From positions 1-41,752 of the forward strand of contig NZ_FUXP01000017.1 of assembly GCF_900167055.1 (NCBI RefSeq): DNA of 41,752 bases, in the 5' to 3' direction. Made by a program: the position numbers and the translations under genes. Position 1 is the first letter of the stretch. Every line of letters begins with the position of its first letter. Under the pieces are notes generated by a model. That model was not told the DNA's origin. It worked only from the letters and a program-made list of their open reading frames with translations, and did not search any database. This DNA comes from Lysobacter spongiicola DSM 21749 (GTDB lineage: Bacteria; Pseudomonadota; Gammaproteobacteria; Xanthomonadales; Xanthomonadaceae). Below are positions 25,910 to 33,304 of the stretch, piece by piece.

Positions 25910-26356
25910 ATGCGAAATGCACGACTCGTTCTCGCCCTGGTTGTTGCAACGCTCGCCCCCATTGCCGCATGCACGCAACCGACCCCGGGTGAGGCGGACG
26001 TGTTGCTGCCCAAGCTGCCGCCGCTGCCGCCGGGAGCGGATGACGCGAGGTTTGCAGCCCTGCTTATCGGTCGCCCCGTGGTGCACGACGGGTGCGTGAA
26101 GGTCCGGGATTCGACTGGTGGACTGCGTACCGTCCTCTGGCATCCGGAAACCGAGCTGGAAGAACGGGAAGGGAAGTTCTTCCTCAGGAACACGCTTTCC
26201 GGGAAAGCCTACGCGTTCGGGGAGCAGTTGCGCGGCGGCGGTGGCGAAGTGCCTGCGGCCAACGTGGCGCAGCAGTACCCCGAGATTGCGGCCCGCTGCG
26301 GCCCGCCGTACTGGATTGGTTATCTTCCGTATCCAATCCAGACGCCGCCCAAGTAA
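25910..26356 (+). CDS. Small lipoprotein, paralogue 1 of the DGCV/GGGE family
   Basis: A 148-residue exported protein: signal peptide with lipobox IAAC, a Pro-rich linker (LPKLPPLPPGADD), then a compact domain. It shares with the proteins at 28204-28614 and 29548-29949 the pattern ALLxGxPVV-x-DGCV-K/R-V, RTVLWH, FLRNTLSGKAY-FG, GGGE, and a C-terminal YPEIAxRCGPPYW. The two conserved Cys (in DGCV and RCGPPY) probably form a disulfide. I know no named family. It lies close to the PAAR fragment, so a role in the same cargo is possible. Start ATG 25910 has AAGAGG upstream. Confidence 0.82.
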   Translation: MRNARLVLALVVATLAPIAACTQPTPGEADVLLPKLPPLPPGADDARFAALLIGRPVVHDGCVKVRDSTGGLRTVLWHPETELEEREGKFFLRNTLSGKAYAFGEQLRGGGGEVPAANVAQQYPEIAARCGPPYWIGYLPYPIQTPPK

Positions 26357-26387
26357 GCACGCACGCCGCGGATACCGTCGTGGCTGG

Positions 26388-26893
26388 TCAATCCGTCGCG
26401 GGCGGGGAGTGTTCTGCCCGGTGCGTACGGAGCCATGCCAACCCGGACCTTGGATCGCTGGCAGGGCCAGTCAGGCTGCACCGCCCGGCATGCAGTTCCC
26501 CTTGGTGCTCGGTCGCATACACCACGTACTGCTGGCCCCTTTTGAAACGATAGCCGCACGATGCCCCGTCGGCTGCGGAAACGACAACCACGGTGTCCGC
26601 GTGTGCACCCGTGAAGGGCTCCAGAACACGGAACGTGTAATCAATGGGACGGGCACTGCTCATGGTCGTGGGGTCAGGCCGACCCCCAAACGCCACAGAA
26701 GCCGGTTCCACCACGTATTGGGCGGCTGCGAATCCTCGACGCGGATGACTTCGCCCATGAACACATCCGATGCCCGCGCAGCCTCTTCCGCCGGACTACC
26801 AGGGGGCGCGCAGGAGCAGGCAGTCGCATGAAAGGGATGGAGCGCTGCGAGGACCAGCAGAGCGGCGATGCTGATTTTCATGAAGACCTTCAT
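26388..26893 (-). pseudogene. NTR/TIMP-like secreted protein gene broken by a frameshift
   Basis: The first frame (from 26893) encodes a signal peptide followed by ACSCAPPGSPAEEAARASDVFMGEV, the start of bacterial netrin/TIMP-like domains, then runs into a stop near 26660. The second frame continues with YTFRVLEPFTGAHADTVVVV and CGYRFKRGQQYVVYA, then CSLTG, the usual second half with its paired Cys. The two frames overlap around a run of five C (26683-26687 on the plus strand). One extra base there would join them into a protein of about 168 residues; one fewer would not. It is either a real frameshift or a sequencing indel. Confidence 0.8.
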
Positions 26894-27024
26894 TCGGGCA
26901 GTAGATCACGGCCTCCCGTCAACGCCCCGTATCGGACGGCTGCGCCAGTGTTCTTCCTCAAACCGGCGACCGGCTGACGTATCCTGCAGCCTGCATCACG
27001 CGCAGCAGGGCAGGGGGCTCAAAC

Positions 27025-28157
27025 GTGGCCGACGCAGACACCAAGTCCCTTCTTCCGTCTGGGGGAGAAGGTGCCCGAACGACGAATCAGGGCAGCCCGG
27101 GCGACACAGCCGAGGCCAACGCCGCTGCCGATGCCTTCATCGAAAAGTGGCGAGGCGTCAAAGCGTCGGAGCTCTCCACCTCCCAATCCTTCCTGATCGA
27201 CCTCTGCCACCTGCTGGGCGCCGAGACGCCGCATCCCACGGCCGATCAGGACTACATGTTCGAACGGCCGATCACCTTTGCCCACGGCGACGGCAGCAGC
27301 AGCGCCGGGCGCATCGACCTGTACCGCCGCGGCGCTTTCGTCCTCGAATCCAAGAAGCTCAAGCAGGCCGCTCACACCAAGGGCTTCGACGATGCCCTGC
27401 TGCGCGCCCGCAGCCAGGCCGAGAACTACGCCCGTGCGCTGCCCGCCGCCGAGGGCCGGCCGCCGTTTGTGGTGGTGGTCGATGTCGGCCACCGCAGACC
27501 CTGACCGGCATGTACAACGTGCTGGAGAAGCTGCGCAGCGGCGAACCTCTCACAGCCAAGGAGCGCACCGTCCACGAACAGGGCCTCGTCTCCGTCCTGC
27601 GCCAACTACACGACGAGCTCGACGAAGCCGTCCTCCACGCCTACGGCTGGGGCGACCTGCTGCCCGCGCTGCGCATCGCCCACGGCAATGACCAGCCAGC
27701 CGAAGGCCAGACCCGCGACGACGCCAAGCGCGCCTTCGACGAAGCCATCCTCGAACGCCTCGTCGCCCTCAACGCCGAGCGCGCCGCCGAAGAAGCCCGC
27801 GGCGAAATCCGCTGGCTGCGCCCCGAGTTCCAGAACCCCGACGCCGCCCGCGACCGCGCGCCCGAGCAGACCCGCCTCGCCACCGACACCGCCGGCGAGG
27901 AGCAAGCCGACCCCGACGCCACCCCCGTACCGCTGCCGCCCAATACCAAACCGCAACCCTGGCCGAAGGACACCGTTGACCAGGTCCGCGCCGTCGCCGA
28001 CCTCCTCGCCGCCAGCCCTGTTCCCCTGTCCATTGACGAGATTGGCGCTCGGTTTACCGCCCGCGGCCCATGGAAGAAGCGGTTGCCCAAGCTGGTGGAA
28101 ATGCTCGTTGCGTTGGGCAGGGCACAGGAGCAGGACGGGAAGATCGGATCGGCTTGA
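27025..28157 (+). pseudogene. Remnant of a type IIL (MmeI-like) restriction-modification gene
   Basis: The 5' part (27025-27504, 159 codons) is the N-terminal nuclease region of MmeI-like fused restriction-modification enzymes: FIEKWRGVKASELSTSQSFL, and the PD-(D/E)xK catalytic set as GRIDLYRRGAFVLESKK. It stops at FVVVVDVGH. From about 27495 a different frame (to 28157) encodes the enzyme's C-terminal end: LTGMYNVLEKLRSGEPLTAKE, DELDEAVLHAYGW, and ILERLVALNAERAAEEARGEIRWLRPEFQ. The SAM-binding methyltransferase and target-recognition domains between them, usually several hundred residues, are absent and the halves are out of frame. No functional enzyme is expected. Confidence 0.87.
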
Positions 28158-28203
28158 TGTGGTATTTCGTATTCCCGATCGGCAACAGGTGGAGCGGGTG
28201 TAG

Positions 28204-28614
28204 ATGAAGCTTTTCGGGAGCCTTGTTTTCATGTTGTTCGCCGCTGCCGGCTGTGCGACACCAGGCGGGTCGGGCGATCCTTTCCTGCCGCTTCTGGATC
28301 AGGTACCCGAGGGGCAAGACGAGGTTTTCCTGACGGCGGCGTTGGGCGGAGTCCCCGTCATCGAGCACGGCTGCGTCCGGATTGCCAGCATTGATGGCGA
28401 AACCCGGACTGTACTGTGGCATCGAGGCACAGAACTCGGCCGGGACGCCACCGGCTATTTCCTGCGCAACACCGTGACCGGCACGGCCTACCACTTTGGC
28501 CAGCAGATGGTTTTTGGCGGCGGAGAAATGCCCAAGAACTGGGCTGAGCGCGGCTATCCGGAAATAGCCAAGCGTTGCGGCCCGCCCTATGCCTCAGGCT
28601 GGCTGCCGCGGTGA
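28204..28614 (+). CDS. Small lipoprotein, paralogue 2 of the DGCV/GGGE family
   Basis: A 136-residue exported protein with lipobox AAGC. The mature part reads AALGGVPVIEHGCVRI, TRTVLWHRGTELG, FLRNTVTGTAYHFGQQ, FGGGEMP and GYPEIAKRCGPPY, closely matching the protein at 25910-26356. The Asp of DGCV is His here (HGCV). It begins 46 bases after the restriction gene remnant, and its stop overlaps the GTG of the next lipoprotein gene by four bases. Function unknown; the tandem suggests a small operon of surface or periplasmic proteins. Confidence 0.82.
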   Translation: MKLFGSLVFMLFAAAGCATPGGSGDPFLPLLDQVPEGQDEVFLTAALGGVPVIEHGCVRIASIDGETRTVLWHRGTELGRDATGYFLRNTVTGTAYHFGQQMVFGGGEMPKNWAERGYPEIAKRCGPPYASGWLPR

Positions 28615-29228
28615 CTCGGGTGGCGGGTGAGGCAGTCGAAAAGGCCACGAGGACGAGATCACGCGCATCTGCTTGCCGCAATTGGCGCCAAGCGCTTCTT
28701 GTGCTTGCAGTGTTGGGAAGCGCGGCCTGCAGCCAGTCCACGCGGCCGTCCCGGTCTTTTGATGGCGCCATCTCCGCGGAGGAAGTTGTTGCCAGCGCCC
28801 GGCCCGCTGACACTATCGCGACCGCGAGTCTGGAAGACGTGCGCTACGAGAAGTATGCAGACACGATGGACGGCACCATGGTGTGGAGGATTGCGCAGTG
28901 CCACGCCGGGGCATGCGTTGTGGGGGAACAGCTGAAGACACGTTTCAGTGCTCCGTTCTCAACGAGCGGAGAATTCTGCGCCGCGCGCGAGGGATGTCTG
29001 AAGCGCGATTCGCTGGCGAGCTACCGCGGTGAGATGTTCCTGACCACCTTCACGCGCGCGCCGTATCTGGGGCAGGTGGCAGCCAGACGGGGAGTTCCCC
29101 TGGAGGGGTATTCCAGCCTGAATCGTGGGTACTACCTCATATACCGAGGCACGCTCTTCCATAACGATAGACACAGGTTGGTTGATGCCGATTACGAGGA
29201 GGTAACGCGGCTGCTGAAGCAAGAGTAG
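28611..29228 (+). CDS. Exported lipoprotein, unknown family
   Basis: A 205-residue protein starting at GTG 28611 (GTGA overlap with the upstream stop). A long basic n-region precedes a hydrophobic stretch and lipobox SAAC. The mature part has four Cys in WRIAQCHAGACVVGEQ and FCAAREGCLKRD, suggesting two disulfides, then a Tyr-rich C-terminus (GYSSLNRGYYLIYRG). No relation to the DGCV/GGGE family is evident. Codon use includes ATA and other A/T-ending codons rare elsewhere in the window, in line with acquired DNA. I do not recognise it. Confidence 0.7.
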   Translation: MTRVAGEAVEKATRTRSRASACRNWRQALLVLAVLGSAACSQSTRPSRSFDGAISAEEVVASARPADTIATASLEDVRYEKYADTMDGTMVWRIAQCHAGACVVGEQLKTRFSAPFSTSGEFCAAREGCLKRDSLASYRGEMFLTTFTRAPYLGQVAARRGVPLEGYSSLNRGYYLIYRGTLFHNDRHRLVDADYEEVTRLLKQE

Positions 29229-29304
29229 GAGTGCGACTGGCCCCGTTGGATATCTTCCGCTCCTTTGACTCCGGTTTAATGCGGCGCCGTTCTATCACAC
29301 TGGC

Positions 29305-29763
29305 ATGGCGTTCGAAGGCTACGAGCCCGCCCTCAAGCTCGGAATCGATAGTTTTCTACAGCACGGAAAGCAAGAATCCCTCACCGATCTCGCACCGTAT
29401 CTTTGCGAGGGCTACGCGCGAACCCGCGAGGAGAGCCCCCTTGATTGGCCCGAGGCCAGCGATGTCGTGGCCGCCGCTTGTGGCGCCTTCACGATCGGAG
29501 CTGACCTGCGATTTCAGGATGGGCTCCTCATAGCGGCGCGTGCCCGGTTAGGGGGCAACAATCCAGTAGGGCCCTTCGCATCGCCCCATGTCGGTAACCT
29601 CGTTCACTGGAATTGCTTCGAGTTCCCCACCGCCGATATTTCGCGGCGATGTAGTGGCGCCCCAACGCCTCCCGCGGTCGTCAAGCACCACGAAGCCCTC
29701 GTCAGCCGCCTCAATGGCGAATCCATAGGGGAAAACGCCCAGATATCCGACTCTGGTCTCTGA
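29305..29763 (+). CDS. Doubtful open frame, probably a gene fragment at its 5' part
   Basis: The first 80 or so codons (MAFEGYEPALKLGIDSFLQHG to about residue 85) look protein-like: balanced acidic and hydrophobic residues and a helical pattern. The rest overlaps the lipoprotein gene on the other strand (29548-29949) and reads as antisense. I see no signal peptide and no family. It may be the start of a gene cut off when the neighbouring lipoprotein gene arrived, or a chance frame. Apart from this the 320 bases between 29228 and 29548 hold nothing clear. Confidence 0.3.
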   Translation: MAFEGYEPALKLGIDSFLQHGKQESLTDLAPYLCEGYARTREESPLDWPEASDVVAAACGAFTIGADLRFQDGLLIAARARLGGNNPVGPFASPHVGNLVHWNCFEFPTADISRRCSGAPTPPAVVKHHEALVSRLNGESIGENAQISDSGL

Positions 29764-29949
29764 ATCCGGAACCACGCGCACGCAGCCATCGATCACAGAC
29801 AGGCGGGCTTGGCTGAGGAGGGCGGTCATGTGCACGACTTCGCCTTCAGGCGGCCGCTTTATCGTCACCAGCAAAGGCTTGTCCTGTTGCCCACACGCGG
29901 CCAGCAGACAAGTTGCCGCCGCCAGAAGTCCGGCCTTGAAGCTGCCCAT
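29548..29949 (-). CDS. Small lipoprotein, divergent paralogue 3 of the DGCV/GGGE family
   Basis: A 133-residue exported protein with lipobox LAAC (Cys19). The domain keeps ALLSQARLSVIDGCVRVV, a Gly-rich centre, NIGGGELEAIP and the ending GRCEGPYW, so the two Cys and GGGE positions match the paralogues at 25910 and 28204. The TVLWH and FLRNT motifs are lost. It is oriented away from the PAAR gene, 234 bases upstream of it. No function is known. Start ATG 29949 begins the signal peptide; the open frame extends further but is unlikely to be coding. Confidence 0.78.
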   Translation of the reverse strand: MGSFKAGLLAAATCLLAACGQQDKPLLVTIKRPPEGEVVHMTALLSQARLSVIDGCVRVVPDSETRVGYLGVFPYGFAIEAADEGFVVLDDRGRRWGATTSPRNIGGGELEAIPVNEVTDMGRCEGPYWIVAP

Positions 29950-30183
29950 CGGGTTGCGCCATCCGTTCCAAAGTCCAAGCGAGCATAGCGACGCGACGTG
30001 GACAACATCTATCCGTGGGAACAGCCCGGTGGTCCGAAGCTTGCCCGCTGAGTCCGGAGAATGATGGGCGGTACCGTCTCCGGCTAGCCGCGATCGATCG
30101 GTAGCGGTCACGCCGGTTCCGCGTACCATCCTTAGCCGGCGCTGCGACAGGGACGTCGGCTGAACGTCACAAGGAGAACTGGC

Positions 30184-30879
30184 ATGACAAGGATGTGGGC
30201 GGTATTGGGAGACAGTACGTCGAGTGGCGGAAAGGTCGTCACTGGCAGCGCGTTTACAGACGTTGACGGTAAACCGGTGGCGCGGGTGACCGACAAAGCG
30301 ACCTGTCCGAAGCACCAGGGCACCTTCCCGATCGTGGACGGCGATCCGACCACGATCATCGACGGCCACCCGGTGGCCCTGCATGGGAGCAGGTTGGCGT
30401 GTGGGTGCGCGGTGCTGGCGGTGCAGCAAGTGCGCGTGGCGTTGCAGGCGGGTGTCGGCTCAGGCGCGCCGGCTGCCGCCGCCTCAGCCACCACCCCGAT
30501 GGCGTGGAATGGTGCCGGCAGCGTTGCCGAGAGTCGCGCCGACAATGGAAGCGACGCGGGTATCACCCATGTCCATTCCGATGATCCGTACCGCCGCCCG
30601 CCGGATCCCGAAAAGGCGCGTGAAGTGGTACGGGTGTCGGACGAGGCGCTGCTTCGTGCAGGTGCCTTTCGTCCCTACGGAACAGAGTTGGAGGCGGCGC
30701 AGGCATGGGCTGCCATCGTCGAACCGATTGCCAATTCGGTCGCGTTCGAAGTCGAGGTAGGTTCAAACATCAGCCGGGTCTGGCGCCGATACCTCGAACT
30801 TCAGCATGCCGCGGCGGGTGCGAGCTCCCTGGGTTCCGGCTCGGCCGTTGAACTCGGAGCAGCGGAGACACGGCATTGA
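30184..30879 (+). CDS. PAAR-domain protein with C-terminal extension
   Basis: A 231-residue protein. Residues 1 to about 86 form a PAAR domain (MTRMWAVLGDSTSSGG, ARVTDKATCPKHQGTFPI, DGHPVALHGSRLACGC), the cone that caps the VgrG spike of type VI secretion systems, with Cys/His residues for the metal site. A Gly/Ala/Ser linker leads to a C-terminal region (about 145-231) with RPYGTELEAAQAWAAIVEPIANS and EVEVGSNISRVWRRYLEL. This weakly resembles the start of DUF4329-type domains found after PAAR and may be truncated. No other T6SS gene lies in the window. AAGGAG precedes the start, and its stop overlaps the next gene. Confidence 0.87.
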   Translation: MTRMWAVLGDSTSSGGKVVTGSAFTDVDGKPVARVTDKATCPKHQGTFPIVDGDPTTIIDGHPVALHGSRLACGCAVLAVQQVRVALQAGVGSGAPAAAASATTPMAWNGAGSVAESRADNGSDAGITHVHSDDPYRRPPDPEKAREVVRVSDEALLRAGAFRPYGTELEAAQAWAAIVEPIANSVAFEVEVGSNISRVWRRYLELQHAAAGASSLGSGSAVELGAAETRH

Positions 30880-31754
30880 GGCGCTTGGCATTCATCGCAT
30901 TGATGGTGTGCGCGGGTTGCGTAAAGAACTCACCCGTCACCCCCGGATCAGCCGCCACGAGTCCGACCGACCCTTTGCCGTGCGCCGAGGAGGACCGTAG
31001 GAGAATCGACCCCTGCCGCGTTGGCATTGCGGATCTTCCGCGCGTGAGCGGCCACGACGAGCGCATCGTGCAGGTTACCGGCGGACTGCTGGTGCGGCGC
31101 GATGGCCTTCTGCTGGTGATGGCCGGTGACCAGCCCGAAGCGCCATTTGTCGTGCTCGATCCGACGCCGGCACTGGCGCAATGGCCGGGCATGGACGTGG
31201 ACGACTTTGTGGACTATCGGGTCCAGATCACTGGCCGTTACACCTCCGTCGATGTTCGGGCGCCTGCGGTGCAGGGGGCCGGTGGAACACTGTCAGCGGA
31301 GCGCATCGGGCGTCATGCGCTTCTGACGCCGTATGTCGGTAAGGACGATCCCCGTTATCCCAATGGGAAATCTCCCTACGAGAGGGCCTGTTTCCCTTGG
31401 GCCGGAGCGGCAGACGAGATCTGCCGATACGAGATCAGCGGGGTAGTTCAAATGGGCGATTACGCGCCGCGTAACGTCCAGACCATCGGGTTCGTGCGGC
31501 TGGTTGATGGTCGGCCGGTGATCTCCGAATGCGAAGGCTGGCCTGCCGCCGCCGCATGGATCGAGGGCGACCCGGCCGTCACCGCGGAACTGGCCACGAG
31601 GGCGGGGCAGTGGGTCGAGGTCACCGGCCGCTACGAGAGCAATCAGCGCGGCGATCGTGTCCCTCCCAACGTCATGGGATGGCTCGCAACGGAATCGGCT
31701 GATACCGCACAGAGGCCCGCGACTCTGTCCAGCTATTGCGCGGAGCTGGACTGA
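30876..31754 (+). CDS. Lipoprotein coupled to the PAAR gene
   Basis: A 292-residue exported protein starting at TTG 30876, which overlaps the PAAR stop (TTGA). The signal peptide has lipobox CAGC. Two similar beta-rich halves are suggested by VDYRVQITGRYTSVD and WVEVTGRYESNQ, each after a strand that begins VQVTG or YEISG, giving an OB-fold-like look. Two to four Cys could form disulfides. No known family. The coupling to a PAAR gene makes it a candidate immunity or adaptor protein; this is inference only. Confidence 0.75.
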   Translation: MRRLAFIALMVCAGCVKNSPVTPGSAATSPTDPLPCAEEDRRRIDPCRVGIADLPRVSGHDERIVQVTGGLLVRRDGLLLVMAGDQPEAPFVVLDPTPALAQWPGMDVDDFVDYRVQITGRYTSVDVRAPAVQGAGGTLSAERIGRHALLTPYVGKDDPRYPNGKSPYERACFPWAGAADEICRYEISGVVQMGDYAPRNVQTIGFVRLVDGRPVISECEGWPAAAAWIEGDPAVTAELATRAGQWVEVTGRYESNQRGDRVPPNVMGWLATESADTAQRPATLSSYCAELD

Positions 31755-31928
31755 ACGAGCTCCTCCGTCAGTACAACCCGACATCCTTTGTATGGCCGGA
31801 ATCACCGCGGATTCAGAATGCCGGCGACGGCGAGACGTTCAGCTTGAGGCGGCCGTCTCGACGCCGGCACGACGGGCCGCCGCCTATCGTGCGGGCTCCG
31901 GGTTGATTGACCCCAATGGCAGTAGCGC

Positions 31929-32678
31929 ATGTCCCGTACGACCTCCGCTTGTCCCGTCACGCTTGATCCTGCTACTTCGGCCACCGCGCCGGGCGCCAAC
32001 AACGAGGCGCTGTCCGACTCGCTCGCAGAGCACATCAAGGCCGCCGAATTTCCGTGTGTAGGCGCCAAGGCCGCACTGTCCCAGGGCGGACTGCGCTGCG
32101 TGACCCTCGGCCGTCTCGGCGATCGCGCCAACGATGCATTGCTGCTGGATGCCTTGGAGGGCTTTGCGGCAGAGCTGGACCAGTTGGATGGGGAAGACCT
32201 GACCCTGCATTCGCTGGCCGCGGTATTCGACGGTCCCGGCGACACTGACGAGCAGCGTTTCGAAGCCCTTCTCTGGTCGCAACTGCAGCGCTTGCACGCG
32301 CTGGACGTGCGGCGAGGCCAGGGCTGGTCGCCGGACGTTGGCCGTGACCCGGACGCTCCCGATTTCAGCCTGAGCCTGGCCGGGCATCCGTTCTTCGTGA
32401 TCGGGCTGCACTCTGGCGCCTCGCGCATTGCACGGCGGCTGCCGAACCCTGCGATGGTGTTCAATTCGCATAGCCAGTTCGACCGGCTCCGCGCGGACGG
32501 TCGTTACGCACGGATGCAGAAGGCCATCCGCCAGCGAGACACCGAATTGCAGGGCTCGATCAACCCCAATCTCGCCGATTTCGGCACCGCGCCAGAGACG
32601 CGCCAGTACAGTGGCCGGGCCGTGGAGAAGGACTGGCGCTGCCCCTTCCACGCCATGCAACCGACGAGGAAGAAGTGA
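31929..32678 (+). CDS. YqcI/YcgG family haem protein, GntA-like
   Basis: A 249-residue protein with the full YqcI/YcgG pattern: FPCVGAKAALSQGGLRCV near the N-terminus, HPFFVIGLHSGASRIARRLPNPAMVFNSHSQFDRLR, and RRD-like IRQRDTELQGSINPNLADFG, ending RQYSGRAVEKDWRCPFH. GntA of this family is a haem-dependent N-hydroxylase acting on a guanidino precursor in guanitoxin synthesis. The substrate here is unknown. It is the first gene of a three-gene overlapping operon with a DUF1989 protein. No signal peptide, so cytosolic. Confidence 0.9.
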   Translation: MSRTTSACPVTLDPATSATAPGANNEALSDSLAEHIKAAEFPCVGAKAALSQGGLRCVTLGRLGDRANDALLLDALEGFAAELDQLDGEDLTLHSLAAVFDGPGDTDEQRFEALLWSQLQRLHALDVRRGQGWSPDVGRDPDAPDFSLSLAGHPFFVIGLHSGASRIARRLPNPAMVFNSHSQFDRLRADGRYARMQKAIRQRDTELQGSINPNLADFGTAPETRQYSGRAVEKDWRCPFHAMQPTRKK

Positions 32679-33304
32679 CCCGGATGACTACGAAAGACAC
32701 CGAGGCGACCCGCATCGATCCATGTTCGGCACGGTCGGTTGACCTGGAGGCCGGCGACGAGCTGGTCATCATCGACCCGGAAGGACAGCAGGTCAGCGAC
32801 CTGGTCGCCTTCGCGCGCGACGACACGCGGGAGTACCTCTCCTCCGGCCGCTCCATCGACTATGCCTCCAGACTGTGGCTCACCACCGGCGATCTGCTGT
32901 ACTCGAATCGCAGCCGGCCCATGTTCGAGATCATCGAAGACACTTGCGGCCGCCACGACTTCACCCTCACTCCCTGTTCGAAGGACACGTTCTCGATCAT
33001 CTATGGCGAGACGGAGGGAAGGCCCGGCTGCGAGGGCAACTTGGCGTCGGCACTGGCACCCTATGGCATCGGGGTGGACCAGGTGCCGATCGCTTTCAAC
33101 GTGTTCATGCACGTGGCCGTGGACGCCGGCACCGGCCGCATCACCGTGGAGCCGCCGTTGAGCAAGGCGGGCGACCACGTGCGCCTGCGTGCGTTGATGC
33201 CAATGGTCGCGGCGATGACGGCGTGTTCGGCGGGGCAGTCGAACAATTTCCGATACAAGCCCATCGACTTCCGCGTCGAACGGGCGGCAAGGGAGAACAA
33301 GTGA
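32675..33304 (+). CDS. DUF1989 / urea carboxylase-associated family protein
   Basis: A 209-residue cytosolic protein of the DUF1989 family: GDELVIIDPEGQQVSDLVAF, SRPMFEIIEDTCGRHDFTLTPCS with metal-ligand-like Cys and His, GCEGNLASALAPYGI, and QSNNFRYKPIDFRV. Two DUF1989 proteins form the carboxyguanidine deiminase of guanidine-degrading bacteria, so a hydrolytic role on a guanidino or ureido group is possible. GTG 32675 overlaps the upstream stop (GTGA) with GAGGA just before it; ATG 32684 is an alternative. Its stop overlaps the next gene's start (TGATG). Confidence 0.88.
   Translation: MTRMTTKDTEATRIDPCSARSVDLEAGDELVIIDPEGQQVSDLVAFARDDTREYLSSGRSIDYASRLWLTTGDLLYSNRSRPMFEIIEDTCGRHDFTLTPCSKDTFSIIYGETEGRPGCEGNLASALAPYGIGVDQVPIAFNVFMHVAVDAGTGRITVEPPLSKAGDHVRLRALMPMVAAMTACSAGQSNNFRYKPIDFRVERAARENK

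Noticed and set aside
26388-26893. Programmed ribosomal frameshift in the NTR-like gene
   Set aside because: No slippery heptamer with a downstream structure is evident; a simple indel at the C5 run explains it.
31755-31928. Guanidine riboswitch before the GntA-like gene
   Set aside because: I looked for ACGR-loop hairpin pairs and other guanidine riboswitch core motifs in this leader and saw none convincing.
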